Shown in pieces: positions 11,509 through 20,940 of a stretch of 45,401 bases of DNA. Origin of the DNA: Halieaceae bacterium (GTDB taxonomy: Bacteria; Pseudomonadota; Gammaproteobacteria; Pseudomonadales; Halieaceae). Position 1 is the stretch's first letter. Every line of letters begins with the position of its first letter. The stretch covers positions 1-45,401 of the forward strand of contig JANQIO010000071.1 of NCBI GenBank assembly GCA_028282105.1, given 5' to 3'. Under the pieces are notes generated by a model that saw only the letters and a list, made by a program, of their open reading frames with translations, was not told the DNA's origin and made no database searches. The translations under genes and the position numbers were made by a program.

Positions 11509-14007
11509 ATGAAACTCCTCAAGTTTGTCCTGCGTCTCATTCCTCTCGGAGCCTGCGGCGCCGTGATGGTGGCTGCAGGCGTCTATCTGCATCTCAGCCC
11601 CAGCCTGCCATCCGTGGATGTGCTCAAGGACGTGCGGCTGCAGACGCCCATGCGGGTCTACACCCGCGAGGGCGACCTGATCGGCCAGTTTGGCGAGAAG
11701 AAGCGCAACCCACTGCCCTACGATCGCATCCCACCGCAGTTCATCCAGTCGCTGCTCGCCGCCGAAGATGACGGCTTCTTCGACCATGTCGGCATCGACT
11801 TCATGGGCCTGGCCCGGGCGGTCTCGGAGCTGGTGCTGACCGGGGAAAAGGGCTCAGGTGGCAGCACGCTGACCATGCAGGTCGCGCGTAACTACTTCCT
11901 GACCCTGGAGCGCACCTTTACCCGCAAGTTCAAGGAGATCCTCTTATCCCTGGAAATCGAGCGGGTATTGAGCAAGGAGGAGATCTTCGAGCTGTACTTC
12001 AACCAGATGTTCCTCGGGCACCGGGCCTACGGCTTCGAAGCCGCTGCCCAGGTGTACTACGGCAAGAACATCGGCGAGCTGGAACTGGCGCAGCTGGCCA
12101 TGCTGGCGGGCCTGCCCAAGGCACCCTCGCGCTACAACCCGATTTCCAACCCGCAGCGTTCCCAGGAGCGTCGCGACTGGATCCTCGGCCGCATGCAGCG
12201 GCTGGGCTATATCAGCGATGCGGACTACCAGCAGGCGGTGGCGGCGCCGGTCACCGCCAGCTTCCACGGCGCCAAGCTGGCATTTGATGCGCCCTATGCC
12301 GCCGAGATGGCCCGTAGCGAGATGGTCAACAAGTACGGCCTGGCGGCTTACAACGACGGCTACCACGTCTACACCACCATCAGCAGCAGCATCCAGCGGG
12401 AAGCCAATATCGCCGTCGACGAAGCCCTGGCAGAGTACGACGGCCGCCATGGCTACCGCGGGCCAGAGCAATCGCTGCCACCGCTGGAAGCCGAGGCCGA
12501 CCCCTACCCGCGCTGGCGTGAGCAGCTCGAGCAAACCCGGGTTATCGCCGGCCGGCTGCCCGCCATCGTTGTCGGCTTCGGCGCCGCTGAGACGGAGGCC
12601 GAACCCGCGCCGACGGTAGCCGCTGAGCAGGACGCCACGGCAGCCACTGCTGCGGAGGGCCTCGAAGAGCCAGTTAAGGAGGACGCCCCAGAGCAGGACA
12701 ACAACGTCACCATCCTGCTGGCAGACGGCAGTGTGGACACCCTGCCCTGGGACAATGGCCCGGCGCAGGCGCGACCCTACCGCACTGAGAACATCCGTGG
12801 GCCGGCGCCGAAAAGCGCGGCCGAGCTGTTCGCCATCGGCGACCTGGTGCGGGTGCGCCGCCAGGAAGGCGCCTGGCATCTGACCCAGGTTCCCGACGCC
12901 CAGGCGGCGCTGGTGGCCCTGCATCCCGACGACGGTGCCCTGCTGAGCGTGGTGGGCGGCCTGGGCTTCGCCAAGAGCAAGTTCAACCGCGCCACCCAGG
13001 CGGTGCGCCAGCCCGGTTCCAGCTTCAAGCCCTTCATCTATTCCGCTGCCCTGGAGCAGGGCTGGACTGCCGCCAGCATCATCAACGACGCCCCGGTCGT
13101 GTTTGAAGATGCCGCTCTGGAAGACACCTGGCGACCGGAGAACGACGGCGGCAAGTTCTACGGCCCAACCCGGCTGCGCTGGGCGCTGACCAAATCCCGC
13201 AACCTGGTGTCTATTCGCCTGCTGGACCAGGTCGGCATCACCACGGCCATCGATTACGCCGGCCGCTTCGGATTCAAGACCGACGAGATGGCCCGCGACC
13301 TGTCACTGGCCCTGGGCACCCATGCGGTGACCCCGCTGGAGCTGGCCACGGCCTACGCCAGCCTCGCCAACGGCGGTTACCGGGTCTACCCCTACCTGGT
13401 GGACCGGGTGGAAAACTTCGACCGCGAGGAAGTCTTCAGGGCGGCGCCGGTGACCGTGTGCCGCGAGTGTGAGGAGAAGGATCCGCTGGACCCACCGGAA
13501 CCGGAGGTGGAGCTCAGCATGGAGGAGATCCTGCGCCAGGCCGAAGCTTCGGAGCTGCCACAGGCGGAGCGGGTCATGGATGAGTGCGTGAACTTCATCA
13601 TCAACAGCATGATGCAGGACGTCATCACCCGCGGCACCGGTCGCCGGGCGCGGGTACTGGAACGCGGCGACATTGCCGGCAAGACCGGCACCACCAATGG
13701 CCCCACCGACGCCTGGTTCTCAGGCTATAACGCCGACGTGGTGGCCACCGCCTGGCTGGGCTTCGACTCCAACGCGGAGCTGGGCAAAATCGAGTTTGGC
13801 GGCAAGGCCGCGCTGCCTATGTGGATTCGCCTGATGCGGGAAGCCTTGAAGGACAGCCCCGACGTGGCGAGACCGGTGCCGGAGTGCATCGTCAATGTGC
13901 GCATCGACCCGACCACCGGCCTGCTGGCGAGTCCGGGGCAGCCGGATGCCATCTTCGAATACTTCCGGGAAGAGAACGTTCCCACCGACAGCTTCAGCCA
14001 GCGCTAG
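11509..14007 (+). CDS. mrcA: Penicillin-binding protein 1A (bifunctional transglycosylase/transpeptidase)
   Basis: PBP1a polymerises and cross-links peptidoglycan; also called ponA. The 832-aa protein has an N-terminal membrane anchor (about 8-28), a GT51 domain with the catalytic AAEDDGFFDHVGID motif, GGSTLTMQVARN and the EIFELYFNQMFLG segment, an OB-like insert, and a transpeptidase domain with SSFK (catalytic Ser504, Lys507), TKSRN (SxN) and AGKTGTTNGPTDAWF (KTG). Two regions look lineage-specific: an Ala/Glu/Pro-rich stretch at about 359-397 inside the OB region, and an acidic segment with CRECEE shortly before the KTG motif. It sits divergent to pilM exactly as ponA does in Pseudomonas. 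Confidence 0.96.
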   Translation: MKLLKFVLRLIPLGACGAVMVAAGVYLHLSPSLPSVDVLKDVRLQTPMRVYTREGDLIGQFGEKKRNPLPYDRIPPQFIQSLLAAEDDGFFDHVGIDFMGLARAVSELVLTGEKGSGGSTLTMQVARNYFLTLERTFTRKFKEILLSLEIERVLSKEEIFELYFNQMFLGHRAYGFEAAAQVYYGKNIGELELAQLAMLAGLPKAPSRYNPISNPQRSQERRDWILGRMQRLGYISDADYQQAVAAPVTASFHGAKLAFDAPYAAEMARSEMVNKYGLAAYNDGYHVYTTISSSIQREANIAVDEALAEYDGRHGYRGPEQSLPPLEAEADPYPRWREQLEQTRVIAGRLPAIVVGFGAAETEAEPAPTVAAEQDATAATAAEGLEEPVKEDAPEQDNNVTILLADGSVDTLPWDNGPAQARPYRTENIRGPAPKSAAELFAIGDLVRVRRQEGAWHLTQVPDAQAALVALHPDDGALLSVVGGLGFAKSKFNRATQAVRQPGSSFKPFIYSAALEQGWTAASIINDAPVVFEDAALEDTWRPENDGGKFYGPTRLRWALTKSRNLVSIRLLDQVGITTAIDYAGRFGFKTDEMARDLSLALGTHAVTPLELATAYASLANGGYRVYPYLVDRVENFDREEVFRAAPVTVCRECEEKDPLDPPEPEVELSMEEILRQAEASELPQAERVMDECVNFIINSMMQDVITRGTGRRARVLERGDIAGKTGTTNGPTDAWFSGYNADVVATAWLGFDSNAELGKIEFGGKAALPMWIRLMREALKDSPDVARPVPECIVNVRIDPTTGLLASPGQPDAIFEYFREENVPTDSFSQR

Positions 14008-14025
14008 GGCCGGCGGCCAGCTCAA

Positions 14026-15267
14026 TCAGGCGTAGTGCTCAGGCAGGGGGAGGCGCGCCACGCCGGATTCCACCGCGGCCCGGGCCACCGCCGCCGACAC
14101 CCGGCTGGCGAGACGCGAATCCATCGGCTTGGGAATGATGTAGTCCGGGCCAAACTCCAGCGACTCCAGGCCAAAGGCAGACAGCACATCCGCCGGTACC
14201 GACTCCTTGGCCAGATCGCGGATCGCGTGCACCGCGGCAATCTTCATTTCCTCGGTGATCGCGCTGGCGCGCACATCGAGGGCGCCGCGGAAGATGAAGG
14301 GGAAGCCCAGCACGTTGTTAACCTGGTTCGGGTAGTCCGAGCGGCCGGTCGCCAACACCACATCGTCGCGGGTGGCCTGAGCCAGCTCCGGCTTGATTTC
14401 CGGATCCGGGTTGGAGCAGGCGAATACCACCGGGCGCGGCGCCATGCTCTGGAGCATTTCCGGGGTCAGCAGGTCGGCGCCGGACAGCCCGATAAATACG
14501 TCGGCCCCGTCGCAGGCATCGGCCAGGCTGCGCAGTTCGGTGTCATTGGCAAACTCGGCCTTGTAGACGTTGACGCCATCGCGACCCTTGCTGATAACGC
14601 CGCGGCGATCCAGCATAAAGATGTTGTCACGGGCGGCGCCCATGCTGACCAGCAGGCGCATGCAGGCGATCGCGGCGGCGCCGGCCCCCAGGCAGACGAT
14701 ACGCGCATTGGCGATGTCTTTGCCCTGTATATCCAGGGCATTGAGCAGCCCGGCGGCGGTAACGATGGCAGTGCCATGCTGGTCGTCGTGGAATACCGGA
14801 ATGTCACAGCGCTCGCCCAGCTGGCGCTCGATCTCGAAACACTCCGGCGCCTTGATATCTTCCAGGTTGATGCCGCCAAAGCTCTCGGCAATGCGGGCGA
14901 CGGTATCGACGAATTCGCCGACATCACGGGTATCCACTTCGATATCGATAGCGTTGACGTTGGCGAAGCGCTTGAACAGCAGGGCTTTGCCTTCCATCAC
15001 CGGCTTGCTGGCCAGCGAGCCGATATCACCCAACCCGAGCACCGCGGTGCCGTTGCTGATGACCGCAACGAGGTTGCCCTTACCCGTGAAGCGGTAGGCC
15101 TCAAGGGGGTCGCCGGCAATCACCCGGCAGGGCTCGGCGACGCCGGGGCTATAGGCCAGCGCCAGGTCCCGTTGGGTCTCCGCCGCGGTGGTCAGCTCCA
15201 CGCTAATCTTTCCGGGTGTGGGAAGCTCGTGGTATTCGAGTGCGGCTTGCTTGATATCCTCGGACAT
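14026..15267 (-). CDS. maeB: Malic enzyme, short single-domain form
   Basis: The enzyme decarboxylates malate to pyruvate with reduction of NAD(P)+. The 413-aa protein has the malic N-terminal motifs [11 protein letters not shown] and [21 protein letters not shown], the metal-binding [11 protein letters not shown], the [20 protein letters not shown] segment and a Rossmann GAGAAA loop. It stops at about 410 aa and so lacks the phosphotransacetylase-like domain of the long E. coli-type MaeB; the short form is the one found next to ponA in Pseudomonas. The cofactor preference cannot be judged. Its stop is 18 bp from the convergent mrcA stop. Confidence 0.93.
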   Translation of the reverse strand: MSEDIKQAALEYHELPTPGKISVELTTAAETQRDLALAYSPGVAEPCRVIAGDPLEAYRFTGKGNLVAVISNGTAVLGLGDIGSLASKPVMEGKALLFKRFANVNAIDIEVDTRDVGEFVDTVARIAESFGGINLEDIKAPECFEIERQLGERCDIPVFHDDQHGTAIVTAAGLLNALDIQGKDIANARIVCLGAGAAAIACMRLLVSMGAARDNIFMLDRRGVISKGRDGVNVYKAEFANDTELRSLADACDGADVFIGLSGADLLTPEMLQSMAPRPVVFACSNPDPEIKPELAQATRDDVVLATGRSDYPNQVNNVLGFPFIFRGALDVRASAITEEMKIAAVHAIRDLAKESVPADVLSAFGLESLEFGPDYIIPKPMDSRLASRVSAAVARAAVESGVARLPLPEHYA

Positions 15268-15316
15268 ATCGACCTACCGGGGCTGTGCTGTGAAGCAGTA
15301 AAAGAAAAGTCTGAGT

Positions 15317-15351
15317 AAAAAAAAGCGCCGAATCCCCAGGGAGACGGCGCT
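15317..15351 (-). terminator. Rho-independent terminator of rpmE
   Basis: Read on the minus strand, a 7-bp stem AGCGCCG / CGGCGCT with a 14-nt loop is followed directly by eight T residues. It lies 18 nt downstream of the rpmE stop and upstream of the malic enzyme gene, so it should separate the two transcripts. Confidence 0.85.
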
Positions 15352-15368
15352 GTGTGCTGCTGGTGGTT

Positions 15369-15584
15369 TTAGCGCTTGGCGCCGCGGTTACCAAACCGCT
15401 TCTTGAAGCGATCAACCCGGCCGCCGCTGTCGACAATTTTCTGCTTGCCGGTAAAGAACGGGTGGCACTGCGAGCAGACATCGATGTGGATGTCTTCGCA
15501 GAGGGTGGAACGGGTCTTGATGACATTGCCGCAACTGCAGGTCGCGGTAATCTCACCGTATTTCGGATGAATATCAGCTTGCAT
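15369..15584 (-). CDS. rpmE: 50S ribosomal protein L31, zinc-binding type
   Basis: The 71-aa protein ([19 protein letters not shown] start) is bacterial L31. It carries four cysteines in the zinc-ribbon arrangement C16, C18, C37 and C40, so it is the C+ (zinc) paralogue and could act as a cellular zinc store. The ATG at 15584 has a strong GAGGAG SD 6 nt upstream; the reading frame continues 10 codons further upstream, but that extension has no support. It is divergent to priA, as in Pseudomonas. Confidence 0.96.
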   Translation of the reverse strand: MQADIHPKYGEITATCSCGNVIKTRSTLCEDIHIDVCSQCHPFFTGKQKIVDSGGRVDRFKKRFGNRGAKR

Positions 15585-15684
15585 GGTTAGCTCCTCAGCT
15601 TGCAGCGCCGCCACCCGATCTCACGCCGGGCACCGCGCTATTTGTTGGAGTCAGCCGGACCTACCGGCCAAAAAATAGGCGGGC

Positions 15685-15712
15685 ATCTTACCAGACCCCG
15701 CGCAGGACGCAA
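15685..15712 (-). promoter_or_regulatory. Candidate promoter of rpmE
   Basis: Minus-strand TAAGAT (15690-15685) with a TTGCGT hexamer 16 bp upstream (15712-15707). The predicted start near 15678 leaves a leader of about 94 nt before rpmE, long enough for control at the RNA level, but I see no defined structure beyond a T-rich run at about 15676-15670. Confidence 0.4.
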
Positions 15713-15771
15713 GCACCGATCATGGCGAGCGTAAAGGCAGTAATGACGGGGCATCTGGCCGAATGGGATGC

Positions 15772-15780
15772 TGCTACACT
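15772..15780 (+). promoter_or_regulatory. Extended -10 element directly before priA
   Basis: TGC followed by TACACT makes an extended -10 box that ends only 6 nt before the priA ATG. No SD precedes the ATG. If the box is used, transcription would begin at or next to the start codon, giving a leaderless message. No -35 consensus is visible, which is tolerable for an extended -10 promoter. Confidence 0.45.
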
Positions 15781-15786
15781 GCCGCC

Positions 15787-17967
15787 ATGCCGATTCTGCG
15801 CCTGGCCATCGCCACACCCCTGCGACGCCTGTTCGACTACCTGCCGCCGGCCGGGCTGGACGCCGCCGCTGTGACCGCCCTGCAGCCGGGTTGCCGGGTG
15901 CTGGCGCCCTTTGGCGCTCGCCAGGTCTGCGGCGTATTGATAGAGGTTGCTGAAGACTCCGATGTACCGGCCGACAAACTGCGGCCCGCCCTGGAAATTC
16001 TCGATACCGCCCCCCTCGTCAGCACCCCGATGCTGACCCTGTGCCAGTGGGCGGCGGAGTACTACCGGCACCCGGCCGGTGAAGTGCTGGCAGCGGCATT
16101 TCCCCGCGGTCTGCGACGGGGCAAGTCCAGTGCCGCCGACACTGAGCCTGTCTGGCAACTCAGCGAGCGCGGGCGCGGCCTGCCCGAGGGCGCCCTGCAG
16201 AAGGCGCCGCGCCAGGCCGAGCTGCTGGCCGCCCTGCAGGACAGGGGCGCCGCCCGATGGCAGCAACTTGTGGCCGCCGGTCACAGCGCGGCCACCCGCC
16301 GCAGCCTGCTGCAGAAAGGCCTGATTGAGGAAACCCGGCGCCCGCTGGAACCGGGCGCAGCCCACTGGCATGCCGGACCCCCGCTCAGCCCCGAGCAGGC
16401 GGCAGCCCTGGACGGCATCAACAGCGACAAGTTTGCCACCTTCCTGCTGCACGGCGTCACCGGCAGCGGCAAGACCGAGGTCTACCTGAAACTGGTGGAG
16501 CGCGCCCTGGCCGCCGGTCGCCAGGCCCTGTTGCTGGTCCCGGAAATCGGCCTGACCCCACAACTGGCGGAACGTCTCGCCCGGCGTTTCGACGCGGAGA
16601 TTGCCGCCCTGCACTCCGGCCTCGCCGACGGCGCCCGCGAGGCGGCCTGGGAAGCCGCCCGCAGTGGCCGCGCGCATATCGTTATCGGCACCCGCTCGGC
16701 GGTGTTCGCCAGCCTCGCCCGCCCGGGCCTGATCGTGGTCGACGAGGAGCACGACGCTTCCTTCAAGCAGCAGGACGGCTTTCGCTATTCGGCCCGCGAT
16801 CTGGCAGTAAAGCGTGGCCAGCTCGAGAACGTACCGGTGGTGCTTGGCAGCGCCACCCCCAGCCTGGAAACCCTCCACAATGCCGGCGCCGGCCGCTATC
16901 GCCACCTGCGCCTGACAAAGCGTATCGGCGACAGCCAGCTACCGGGCGTGGACATTCTCGATATCCGCAAGCTGCCCCTGCGGGGAGGTTTGTCCGAAGG
17001 CCTGCTGCAGGCCGTGGCCGGTGAGCTGGATGCCGGCAACCAGGCGCTGCTGTTCCTCAACCGCCGCGGCTTTGCCCCCACCCTGCAGTGCCACGACTGC
17101 GGCTTCATCGCCAATTGCCAGCACTGCGACGCGCGCCTGACCCTGCATCGGGCCGCCGGCGAGCTGCGCTGCCATCACTGCGAGTGGCGCATGCCCCTGC
17201 CCGACCGCTGCCCGAGCTGCCACAGCCCCGCGCTGAACACCCGCGGCGTGGGCACCGAGCAGGCCGAAGCGGTGCTGCGCAGCCGCTTTCCGGATCACCG
17301 TATTCACCGGGTAGACCGCGATTCCATGCAGAAGCGCGGCGCCATGGAAAGCCTGATGAATACCGTCAACAGCGGCGAGCCCTGCATCCTGCTGGGCACC
17401 CAGATGCTGACCAAGGGGCATCACTTTCCCGGCGTCACCCTGGTGGGCCTGCTGGATACCGACGCCGCCCTGTTCAGCGCTGACTTTCGCGGCCCGGAGC
17501 GCATGGGCCAACTGATCACCCAGGTGGCCGGGCGCGCCGGGCGCGCCAATCGCCCGGGGCGGGTGATCCTGCAAACCCACTACCCGGACCATCCGCTGTT
17601 GCGCACCCTGCTGGAACAGGGCTACGACGACTACGCAGAACGTTTGCTGGAAGAACGCAAGGCGCTGCAGCTCCCCCCCTACGGCCAGCTACTGATGTTG
17701 CGCGCCGAGGCCGCTTCGCTCGACAGTGCCGAGCAGTTCCTGGCCCGGCTGCGCCAGGCGGCCGAACCCGGCAGCGCGCAACTGATCGGCCCACTGCCCT
17801 CGCCCATGCAGCGCCGTGGCGGGCGCTTCCGGGCGCAGTTGCTGGGGCTGGCCCGCCATCGCAGCGCCCTGCAGCGCCTGGCGGTGCAGCTGGTGAGCGC
17901 GGCGGAAGCCGCTCCGCAGGGCAAGCGTCTACGCTGGTCACTGGATATCGATCCGCTGGAGAGCTGA
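15787..17967 (+). CDS. priA: Primosomal protein N' (replication restart helicase PriA)
   Basis: PriA recognises stalled forks and reloads the replisome. The 726-aa protein has the N-terminal 3'-DNA-binding region, Walker A HGVTGSGKTE (Lys229), the Walker B motif DEEH at 319-322, and eight cysteines in two zinc sites (435, 438, 444, 447, 462, 465, 475, 478). Helicase motifs QMLTKGHHFPGVTLVG and QVAGRAGRA follow. Translation is taken from ATG 15787 (MPILRLAI), the conserved family start; an in-frame ATG at 15763 adds eight unlikely residues. argS follows after 69 bp. Confidence 0.96.
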   Translation: MPILRLAIATPLRRLFDYLPPAGLDAAAVTALQPGCRVLAPFGARQVCGVLIEVAEDSDVPADKLRPALEILDTAPLVSTPMLTLCQWAAEYYRHPAGEVLAAAFPRGLRRGKSSAADTEPVWQLSERGRGLPEGALQKAPRQAELLAALQDRGAARWQQLVAAGHSAATRRSLLQKGLIEETRRPLEPGAAHWHAGPPLSPEQAAALDGINSDKFATFLLHGVTGSGKTEVYLKLVERALAAGRQALLLVPEIGLTPQLAERLARRFDAEIAALHSGLADGAREAAWEAARSGRAHIVIGTRSAVFASLARPGLIVVDEEHDASFKQQDGFRYSARDLAVKRGQLENVPVVLGSATPSLETLHNAGAGRYRHLRLTKRIGDSQLPGVDILDIRKLPLRGGLSEGLLQAVAGELDAGNQALLFLNRRGFAPTLQCHDCGFIANCQHCDARLTLHRAAGELRCHHCEWRMPLPDRCPSCHSPALNTRGVGTEQAEAVLRSRFPDHRIHRVDRDSMQKRGAMESLMNTVNSGEPCILLGTQMLTKGHHFPGVTLVGLLDTDAALFSADFRGPERMGQLITQVAGRAGRANRPGRVILQTHYPDHPLLRTLLEQGYDDYAERLLEERKALQLPPYGQLLMLRAEAASLDSAEQFLARLRQAAEPGSAQLIGPLPSPMQRRGGRFRAQLLGLARHRSALQRLAVQLVSAAEAAPQGKRLRWSLDIDPLES

Positions 17968-18036
17968 GCTCCGGTAGCAATAGCCAGCACGGTCAGGGAT
18001 AATGGCCGCCCTCTGAAATCTCACACTCCCGGATAG

Positions 18037-19722
18037 ATGAAGGAACACCTGAGCGAGCTCATTGGCCAGGCCCTGGACAGCCTTGCGGCGTCTGGCGATC
18101 TGCCGGCGGATATCGAGCCCAACATCCAGCTGGAGCGCACTCGCGACCCCGCCCACGGCGACCTGGCCAGCAACATCGCGCTGACCCTGGCCAAGCGCGC
18201 CGGCTGCGCGCCCCGCGATCTGGCTGCGCAAATCTGTGCCGCGCTGCCGGCCTCACCGCAGCTCGAGAAAACCGAAATTGCCGGCCCCGGCTTCATCAAC
18301 TTCTTCCTGACCGACGCCAGCAGCGCCGCTGTCATCCAGCGCATACTCGACGAGGGTGAGGGCTTCGGCCGCAGCGACGTCGGCCAGGGCCGCAAGGTGC
18401 AGGTGGAGTTTGTTTCGGCCAACCCCACCGGGCCACTGCACATCGGCCACGGCCGCCAGGCTGCACTCGGTGACAGCGCCGCGCGGTTGCTGGAAGCCAC
18501 CGGCTGGGAGGTCAGCCGCGAGTTCTACTACAACGACGCCGGCGAACAGATCAATAACCTGGCCCGCTCGGTGCAGGCCCGGGCCCGCGGCCTCGACCCG
18601 GAGTCCGACGGATGGCCCACGGATGGCTACCGCGGCGAGTACATTGTCGATGTCGCCCGGGACTATCTGTCAGGCGCGCATGTGGATGCCGAAGACAAAC
18701 ACGTGGATGCCGCCGGCGACCCGGAGGACATCGACGCCATCCGCGAGTTCGCCGTCGCCTACCTGCGCCACGAGCAGGACCTGGACCTGAAGGCTTTTGA
18801 TGTTGCCTTCGACGTGTTCTTCCTGGAGTCGTCCCTGTACGACTCCGGCGAAGTGGAAAACACCGTGAGCGCGCTGGTCGAGCGCGGCGAAACTTACGAG
18901 AACGACGGCGCCCTGTGGCTCAAGACCACGGGCTACGGCGACGATAAGGACCGCGTCATGCGCAAGAGCGACGGCGGCTACACCTATTTCCTGCCGGACG
19001 TTGCCTACCACCACAACAAGTGGGGGCGCGGCTTCGACCGGGTGATCGACGTGCAGGGCGCCGACCATCACTCCACCGTGACCCGGGTGCGCGCCGGCCT
19101 GCAGGCGCTGGACGTCGGCATCCCCGAGGGTTGGCCTGAGTACGTGTTGCACCAGATGGTGACGGTGATGCGCGGCGGCAGCGAGGTGAAAATCAGCAAG
19201 CGCGCCGGCTCCTACTACACCCTGCGCGAGCTGATCCAGGAAGTGGGCCGCGACGCCACCCGCTATTTCCTCGCGGCGCGGGCGCCGGGCTCCCAGCTCA
19301 CCTTCGATATCGACCTGGCCCTGGCCGAGTCCAACGACAACCCGGTGTACTACATCCAGTACGCTCACGCCCGGGTCTGTAGCGTGTTCCGCAAGCTCGA
19401 GGAGGCCGGGGAGAGCTGGGATGCCGACGCGGCGCTGGCCAGCCTTGACCGGCTGACGGAAGAAGAGGAAAAGGCCCTCCTCAAGCGCCTGGACCAGTAC
19501 CCGGAGCTGGTCGCCGCGGCGGCGGATAAATCCGAGCCCCATAACGTGGCCAACTACCTGCGCGAACTGGCAGGGGAATTCCACAGCTGGTACAACGCCC
19601 ACAAGGTGCTGCTGGACGACGCCGAGCTGCGCGACGCGCGCCTGGCCTTGTCAGCGGCAGTGCGGCAGACCATTGCCAACGGCCTCGCCCTGCTGGGCGT
19701 GAGCGCACCGGAGAGCATGTAG
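18037..19722 (+). CDS. argS: Arginyl-tRNA synthetase
   Basis: Class I aminoacyl-tRNA synthetase charging tRNA-Arg. The 561-aa product has the N-terminal Add-1 domain, the HIGH signature at 135-138 within [13 protein letters not shown], a KMSKS-like [12 protein letters not shown] at 385, and the DALR anticodon-binding domain at the C-terminus ([12 protein letters not shown] onward). A GATAAT box at 17998-18003 in the 69-bp gap after priA could be a promoter, with a weak -35. The gene is followed 5 nt later by the SPOR-domain gene. Confidence 0.96.
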   Translation: MKEHLSELIGQALDSLAASGDLPADIEPNIQLERTRDPAHGDLASNIALTLAKRAGCAPRDLAAQICAALPASPQLEKTEIAGPGFINFFLTDASSAAVIQRILDEGEGFGRSDVGQGRKVQVEFVSANPTGPLHIGHGRQAALGDSAARLLEATGWEVSREFYYNDAGEQINNLARSVQARARGLDPESDGWPTDGYRGEYIVDVARDYLSGAHVDAEDKHVDAAGDPEDIDAIREFAVAYLRHEQDLDLKAFDVAFDVFFLESSLYDSGEVENTVSALVERGETYENDGALWLKTTGYGDDKDRVMRKSDGGYTYFLPDVAYHHNKWGRGFDRVIDVQGADHHSTVTRVRAGLQALDVGIPEGWPEYVLHQMVTVMRGGSEVKISKRAGSYYTLRELIQEVGRDATRYFLAARAPGSQLTFDIDLALAESNDNPVYYIQYAHARVCSVFRKLEEAGESWDADAALASLDRLTEEEEKALLKRLDQYPELVAAAADKSEPHNVANYLRELAGEFHSWYNAHKVLLDDAELRDARLALSAAVRQTIANGLALLGVSAPESM

Positions 19723-19727
19723 TACCC

Positions 19728-20303
19728 GTGACTCGCGACTTCGCCAACAAGGCAGCAGCCGGCAAGGGCGGCGGCAAGAAAAAAGCCGCCAACGCCAGCC
19801 GCCGCCAGAGCGCCCCGCCCGCGGCGGCGCCCTGGCCCTGGTTCCTGGCCGGCCTGCTGTGCGGCGTGTTTCTCTGCGGCCTGGTATGGCTGGCCGCCCA
19901 GCAACCGGACACCGCCGCCACCGAGGCCGTGGCCCAGGCAGACGAAACCCCGGCGCCGCGCCCGGAAATGCGGTTCGATTTCTACAAGCTGTTGCCCGAG
20001 CAGAGCATCGACGTGGAAATCGACCCTGAGGCAATGGCCAACACCAGCGCCCCGCGCGACGAGTTCCTGCTGCAGGCCGGCAGCTTCAAGCAGGCCGAGG
20101 ATGCCGACCGGCGCCGCGCCGAGCTGCTGTTGCTGGGCCTGACTGCCAGCGTGGAAGAAGCCAACACCGACAACGGCCGCTGGTTCCGCGTCTACATCGG
20201 CCCCTTCGAGTCGCGTTCCGCCCTGCAGAGCGCCCGCAATCGCACCGCCCAGGAAGGCATCGACACCCTGCTGCTGAAGCGGCCCGCTACACCCGCCGGC
20301 TGA
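19728..20303 (+). CDS. SPOR-domain membrane protein (FtsN-like)
   Basis: A 191-aa bitopic protein starting at GTG 19728: a basic, Lys/Gly/Ala-rich cytoplasmic tail (about 1-35), one transmembrane helix (about 37-57, WFLAGLLCGVFLCGLVWLAA), a linker, and a C-terminal SPOR domain (about 110-187: FLLQAGSFKQAEDADRRRAEL, WFRVYIGPFESRSALQ). SPOR domains bind denuded septal peptidoglycan, so a division or cell-wall role is likely; the family member at this position in Pseudomonas is also an FtsN-like SPOR protein. Whether it is the functional FtsN cannot be told. It is only 5 nt from argS. Confidence 0.85.
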   Translation: MTRDFANKAAAGKGGGKKKAANASRRQSAPPAAAPWPWFLAGLLCGVFLCGLVWLAAQQPDTAATEAVAQADETPAPRPEMRFDFYKLLPEQSIDVEIDPEAMANTSAPRDEFLLQAGSFKQAEDADRRRAELLLLGLTASVEEANTDNGRWFRVYIGPFESRSALQSARNRTAQEGIDTLLLKRPATPAG

Positions 20304-20341
20304 GCAGGCCCGGTTTTCACCTAAGCTTGTGTTAGCAGGCT

Positions 20342-20369
20342 CTTGATAAAGGTCGCCGTGCCCCCATAT
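20342..20369 (+). promoter_or_regulatory. Sigma-32 (heat-shock) promoter of hslVU
   Basis: CTTGATA (20342-20348), a 13-bp spacer, then CCCCATAT (20362-20369). The sigma-32 consensus is CTTGAAA / CCCCATnT, so the match is nearly perfect. Transcription would start near 20376, about 18 nt before the hslV ATG, with an AGGAG SD at 20383-20387 in between. hslVU is a classic heat-shock operon in Escherichia coli. Confidence 0.85.
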
Positions 20370-20393
20370 CCCACCGGGTAGCAGGAGACACCT

Positions 20394-20936
20394 ATGGAAC
20401 AATACCGGGGAACCACCATCCTCTCGGTGCGTCGCGGCGACAAGGTCGTAATTGGCGGTGATGGCCAGGTCTCGATGGGCAACACCGTTATGAAAGGCAA
20501 CGCCCGCAAAGTGCGCCGTCTTTACCGTGACCGGGTACTGGCCGGTTTCGCCGGCGGCACCGCTGACGCCTTCACCCTGTTCGAGTTGTTTGAGGCCCAG
20601 TTGGAAAAACACCAGGGCCACCTGACCCGCGCGGCGGTAGAGCTGGCCAAGGCCTGGCGCACCGAGCGCGCCCTGCGCCGTCTCGAAGCCCTGCTGGCGG
20701 TGGCCGACAAGGAGACCTCGCTGATCATCACCGGCAACGGCGATGTTATCGAGCCAGAGGACAACCTGATCGCCATCGGCTCCGGCGGTCCCTTCGCCCA
20801 GGCCGCGGCCCGGGCCATGCTGGACACTACCGAACTGCCGGCCCGCGACATCGTCGAAAAGGGCCTGGGCATCGCCGCCGACATCTGCATCTACACCAAT
20901 CACAACCGCGTTATCGAAGAGCTGGACTGCCACTGA
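20394..20936 (+). CDS. hslV: ATP-dependent protease HslVU, peptidase subunit
   Basis: HslV is the proteasome-like threonine peptidase that forms a double hexamer capped by HslU. The 180-aa product contains [21 protein letters not shown], with Thr7 as the expected N-terminal catalytic threonine after removal of a six-residue leader (MEQYRG). Pseudomonas and E. coli HslV have only a Met before this Thr; short propeptides are known in other gammaproteobacteria. Other landmarks are [15 protein letters not shown] and [14 protein letters not shown] strong AGGAG SD sits 6 nt before the ATG. Confidence 0.96.
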   Translation: MEQYRGTTILSVRRGDKVVIGGDGQVSMGNTVMKGNARKVRRLYRDRVLAGFAGGTADAFTLFELFEAQLEKHQGHLTRAAVELAKAWRTERALRRLEALLAVADKETSLIITGNGDVIEPEDNLIAIGSGGPFAQAAARAMLDTTELPARDIVEKGLGIAADICIYTNHNRVIEELDCH

Positions 20937-20940
20937 CCCC

